Of a stretch of DNA of 39,934 bases, positions 38,698-39,934 are shown one piece after another. The notes beneath the pieces were generated by a model. It saw only the letters and a program-made list of their open reading frames with translations. It had not been told where the DNA came from and did not search any database. Numbering within the stretch: the first letter of the stretch is position 1; every line of letters starts with the position of its first letter. The translations under genes were made by a program, and so were the position numbers. This DNA is from an uncultured Oscillospiraceae bacterium (GTDB lineage: Bacteria; Bacillota; Clostridia; Oscillospirales; Oscillospiraceae), in contig CALWYP010000110.1 of assembly GCA_944385795.1 (NCBI GenBank), positions 1 to 39,934 of the forward strand. Direction: 5' to 3'.

Positions 38698-38726
38698 GGC
38701 CCGCGTAATATTGAGTTACGCGGGCC
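38698..38726 (+). other. hairpin between acoB and acoX
   Basis: An 11-bp perfect stem GGCCCGCGTAA (38698-38708) with 38716-38726, loop of seven bases, then GTTCGCG without a T run. It is probably an mRNA stability or partial-termination element within the operon. Confidence 0.6.
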
Positions 38727-38754
38727 GTTCGCGTAAAAGAAAGGAGGGATGGGC

Positions 38755-39753
38755 ATGGCGTCCATTGGCGTTATTGCGAACCCGGCGTCGGGCAAGGACA
38801 TACGCCGCCTCGTCTCCTACGCCACGACCATAGACAACAACGAAAAGGTAAATATCTGCAAGAGGATAGTCCTCGCGGCCCAGGGTATGGGTATAGACGA
38901 GGTGTTCTTTATGCCGGATACCTTTATGATAGGCTACGCCGTGCAGGACTCGCTCGAGAGCGACGGGGTGCTGTCGGCGAAGATAAGCCACCTGGACTTT
39001 GAGATCGAGGCGACTCTCGCCGACACCGTTATGGCCGCGCGCATGATGGAGGAGGCGGGGGCCGGCTGCATTGTCGTCCTCGGCGGCGACGGGACCAGCC
39101 GCGCCGCGGCAAAGGGCATAAGCTCCACGCCGATGCTCAGCATATCCACCGGCACGAACAACGTCTATCCCGCCATGATGGAGGGCACCGTGGCCGGCAT
39201 GGCCGCGGCCGCCGCCGCGCGTATGGGCGAGGGGGCGAAGGGCTGCTGCATACACGACAAGAAGATAACCGTGCGCGTCAACGGCGAGGCGCGGGACATC
39301 GCCCTTGTGGACGCGGTCGTCTCCGACGACTTCTACGCCGGGGCCAAGGCTATATGGGACCCGGAGCGCATACGCCGCATAGCCGTAACCCGCTGCCATC
39401 CCGCCACTATAGGCTTTTCAGCCGTGGCGGGCGCGTACGGCATAGTTGAGGACACCGACGATTTCGGCTTCGCGCTGGAGCTGGGGCACACGGGCGAGGG
39501 CGTCCTCGCGCCCATAGCCGCCGGCGTGCTGACGCCGCTGCGCGTGAGCAACGCACAGCGGATTGAGCTCGGCGAGGAGTACGGCTTCACGGCCGTGAGC
39601 CGCTGCATGATAGCGCTCGACGGCGAGCGCGAGGTGCGCGTGCAGCCGGGCGATTACGTCGGCCTCACGATAGACCGCGACGGGCCGTGGCGGGTGCTGC
39701 CGCGGACCATACTCGGCCGGGCGGCGCAGCTCGGCATGTACAAACTGGATTAG
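38755..39753 (+). CDS. acoX: AcoX, NAD-kinase-like protein of acetoin catabolism
   Basis: This encodes 332 residues. ATG 38755 lies seven bases after AAGGAGG; ATG 38749 is too close to it. The NAD(P)/diacylglycerol-kinase-like motif VLGGDGTSRAAAKG and STGTNNVYP are present, as in AcoX. The protein is regularly encoded in aco operons, but its biochemical role is unsettled. Its codon use is notable: I count 19 ATA, 3 ATC and 4 ATT isoleucine codons, unlike acoA next door. Confidence 0.92.
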   Translation: MASIGVIANPASGKDIRRLVSYATTIDNNEKVNICKRIVLAAQGMGIDEVFFMPDTFMIGYAVQDSLESDGVLSAKISHLDFEIEATLADTVMAARMMEEAGAGCIVVLGGDGTSRAAAKGISSTPMLSISTGTNNVYPAMMEGTVAGMAAAAAARMGEGAKGCCIHDKKITVRVNGEARDIALVDAVVSDDFYAGAKAIWDPERIRRIAVTRCHPATIGFSAVAGAYGIVEDTDDFGFALELGHTGEGVLAPIAAGVLTPLRVSNAQRIELGEEYGFTAVSRCMIALDGEREVRVQPGDYVGLTIDRDGPWRVLPRTILGRAAQLGMYKLD

Positions 39754-39764
39754 GAGGTCAGATA

Positions 39765-39934
39765 ATGGCTAAAGTCATAGTTATGCCCAAGCTGGGCCTC
39801 ACGATGACCGAGGGCACGGTCAGCAAGTGGCTCAAGAACGAGGGCGAGGCGGTAAAGGAGGGCGAGCCCCTCTTCGAGGTGGAGACGGACAAGCTCACGA
39901 ACACCATAGAGGCTTCCGCCTCCGGCACGCTGCT
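39765..39934 (+). CDS. acoC: acetoin dehydrogenase E2, dihydrolipoamide acetyltransferase (3' truncated by window)
   Basis: Only the first 56 codons are present. ATG 39765 follows AGGAGG and lies 11 bases after acoX. The sequence is an N-terminal lipoyl domain: VIVMPKLGLTMTEGTVSKWL, then FEVETDKLTNTIEA with the lipoyl-accepting lysine in ETDKLT. E2 moves the acetyl group from E1-bound ThDP to CoA. LplA encoded at 32917-33906 would modify that lysine. Confidence 0.93.
   Translation, partial: MAKVIVMPKLGLTMTEGTVSKWLKNEGEAVKEGEPLFEVETDKLTNTIEASASGTL

Noticed and set aside
1-39934. CRISPR arrays, tRNA or rRNA genes, insertion sequences, phage attachment sites.
   Set aside because: No spaced direct repeats, cloverleaf-type sequences, transposase or integrase motifs were seen on either strand.

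Overview
The window is GC-rich, gene-dense DNA from an anaerobic, endospore-forming member of the Clostridia (Bacillota), plausibly Oscillospirales-like. The evidence is a spoVAC gene, strong AGGAGG-type ribosome sites, many TTG/GTG starts, single-subunit-type pyruvate kinase, CsoR copper control, and oxygen-sensitive 2-hydroxyacyl-CoA dehydratase subunits. Isoleucine is often written ATA despite the high GC (19 of 26 Ile codons in acoX by hand count). I saw no tRNA, rRNA, CRISPR array, transposase or integrase.

Layout. 1-1020: the end of a 2-hydroxyacyl-CoA dehydratase alpha-type subunit and a tiny membrane protein. 1109-3379: small membrane proteins, a CGGC-domain protein, a DUF134 regulator with a visible operator, and a hypothetical. 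3530-8215: solitary spoVAC, dinB, a HAD phosphatase, a PRK06851-type ATPase and an AlaX-type tRNA-editing protein. 8315-11443: glycosyltransferase, DUF4330 protein and O-antigen-ligase-like membrane protein, probably one surface-polysaccharide operon. 11525-13731: a P-II-like protein with a DUF1538 membrane protein. 13830-16678: an ArsR-type repressor divergent from a separate HMA domain and a Zn/Cd-type P-type ATPase; then birA.

17486-20943 (minus): a second dehydratase operon with beta- and alpha-type subunits, a second copy of the tiny membrane protein, and a small zinc-ribbon protein. It has a consensus promoter and a long leader containing a terminator-like hairpin. 21209-29524 (minus): M16C metalloprotease and peptidase T, pyruvate kinase, and an EF-G/TetM-like GTPase fused to a Rae1/YacP-type NYN nuclease domain. 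29707-32804: the copper module csoR-copA-copZ with a textbook CsoR operator. 32917-39934: lipoate ligase, an AcoR-type regulator and the acetoin dehydrogenase operon (Lin0512 protein, acoA, acoB, acoX, start of acoC). LplA would lipoylate AcoC; AcoR probably controls the operon through clustered TCTCA/TGAGA repeats.

The points most worth following up are: (1) the GTPase-Rae1 fusion, which would place an mRNA endonuclease on a ribosomal A-site factor; (2) the conserved tiny membrane protein next to two separate dehydratase alpha genes; (3) the attenuator-like leader of the dehydratase operon; and (4) an AcoR whose sigma-54-contacting GAFTGA loop is degenerate, paired with sigma-70-like promoters and a shared repeat motif.
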